From positions 1-6,293 of the forward strand of contig JAHHUJ010000129.1 in the NCBI GenBank assembly GCA_020024075.1: a stretch of 6,293 nucleotides of DNA. Direction: 5' to 3'. Position numbers and translations under genes: made by a program. The notes below the pieces were generated by a model. That model did not search any database and was not told where the DNA came from. It worked only from the letters and a program-made list of their open reading frames with translations. Below are positions 5,972-6,293 of this stretch, in pieces. The stretch comes from Psychrobacter sp. Lineage in GTDB: Bacteria > Pseudomonadota > Gammaproteobacteria > Pseudomonadales > Moraxellaceae. Within the stretch, counting starts at the first letter, position 1; every line of letters starts with the position of its first letter.

Positions 5972-6220
5972 TTATAAAGCAGACTTACCTAAGTCAGCGG
6001 CTTTCTTACGATCAAACGCTTTTTCGTCATTAATTTGTTCACACAAGTTGGGGTCATTACCACAAAACTGGCAGGTTTCATCGCCCATCATGTTGGCGAC
6101 ACGGCCACATGAGCCACGTAAAGGTTCTTTTTTTACCATATAGCCGATGCCCATCAGTAAGAAGAATAGCACGAAGACACCGAAGGTAATAATCAGCATA
6201 GGAAGAAGTTGAGCGAGCAT
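5972..6220 (-). CDS. nqrM: Na+-NQR maturation protein NqrM (DUF539 family)
   Basis: An 82-residue small membrane protein needed for maturation of the Na+-translocating NADH:quinone oxidoreductase. In the family it is thought to supply iron for the cysteine-ligated Fe centre between NqrD and NqrE. One N-terminal membrane helix is visible (about 4-28, ending GIGYMVKK), followed by the family signature GSCG (C38) and then C50, C53 and C60 in a cytosolic or membrane-adjacent loop. All four cysteines expected of NqrM are present. A charged tail of about 20 residues after C60 makes it somewhat longer than the usual 60-75 residues. The start ATG has GTGAGG upstream with a 5-nt spacer. In many gammaproteobacteria nqrM follows nqrF and apbE, so the rest of the nqr operon is expected to the right of the window, with nqrM last before the strong terminator at 5804-5832. 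Confidence 0.9.
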   Translation of the reverse strand: MLAQLLPMLIITFGVFVLFFLLMGIGYMVKKEPLRGSCGRVANMMGDETCQFCGNDPNLCEQINDEKAFDRKKAADLGKSAL

Positions 6221-6293
6221 AATAACCTCACTTAGGTTTTGAAGCTTGTGTTCTAGAGCAGAGGATTTTTATCTTTCTTTGCCTGAGCGCAAG
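6221..6293 (-). other. Upstream region of nqrM, probably including the 3' end of the preceding gene
   Basis: It includes the nqrM ribosome binding site (GTGAGG at 6226-6231). All three minus-strand frames enter from the right edge and then stop: at 6228 (ending QASKPK), 6253 (ending AKKDKNPLL) and 6269 (ending RSGKER). One is probably the end of the preceding nqr-operon gene, such as apbE or nqrF. The visible residues are too few to choose, although the frame stopping at 6253 looks most protein-like. Confidence 0.35.

Noticed and set aside
5940..6143. Plus-strand 67-codon frame over nqrM
   Set aside because: It is antisense to nqrM, which has the full family signature and a proper ribosome binding site.

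Overview
The window looks like the chromosome of a gammaproteobacterium of the Moraxellaceae, most likely Psychrobacter or a close relative. This is an inference from moderate AT-richness, an AvtA-type valine-pyruvate aminotransferase, and an NqrM gene that implies a Na+-translocating NADH:quinone oxidoreductase operon off the right edge. No rRNA or other decisive taxonomic marker is present.

Left part (1-2916, plus strand): a head-to-tail array of a large gene whose product resembles the DUF3396/TsiV type VI secretion immunity family. The window opens inside the 3' end of one copy, followed by two complete copies. The repeat period is exactly 1346 bp. The two complete copies read as identical for about 1.19 kb from the start of the unit. 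Base differences are confined to the last roughly 150 bp of the middle copy, and the last copy has a different C-terminal tail. The copies are 17 bp apart, each with its own ribosome binding site, so they are probably one operon read from a promoter left of the window. No toxin or effector gene is visible; one is expected further left.

Middle (2917-3095): a 179-bp AT-rich convergent junction. It holds a perfect 8-bp inverted repeat, a weak candidate terminator for the array, and a doubtful degraded short reading frame. It marks the border between accessory DNA and conserved housekeeping genes.

Right part (3096-6293, minus strand): from right to left, nqrM (iron-delivery or maturation factor for Na+-NQR) with a strong terminator behind it, a 12-TM major facilitator of the CynX/NimT group, and avtA (valine-pyruvate aminotransferase). 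The transporter and avtA are separated by a candidate terminator and a candidate promoter, so they are probably separate units. There is no gene-free stretch above 300 bp.

The most notable object is the immunity array. It combines a precise tandem repeat, a patch of divergence in an otherwise identical copy, and a tail switch at the end. Together these suggest recent amplification with gene conversion or unequal crossing-over between paralogues.
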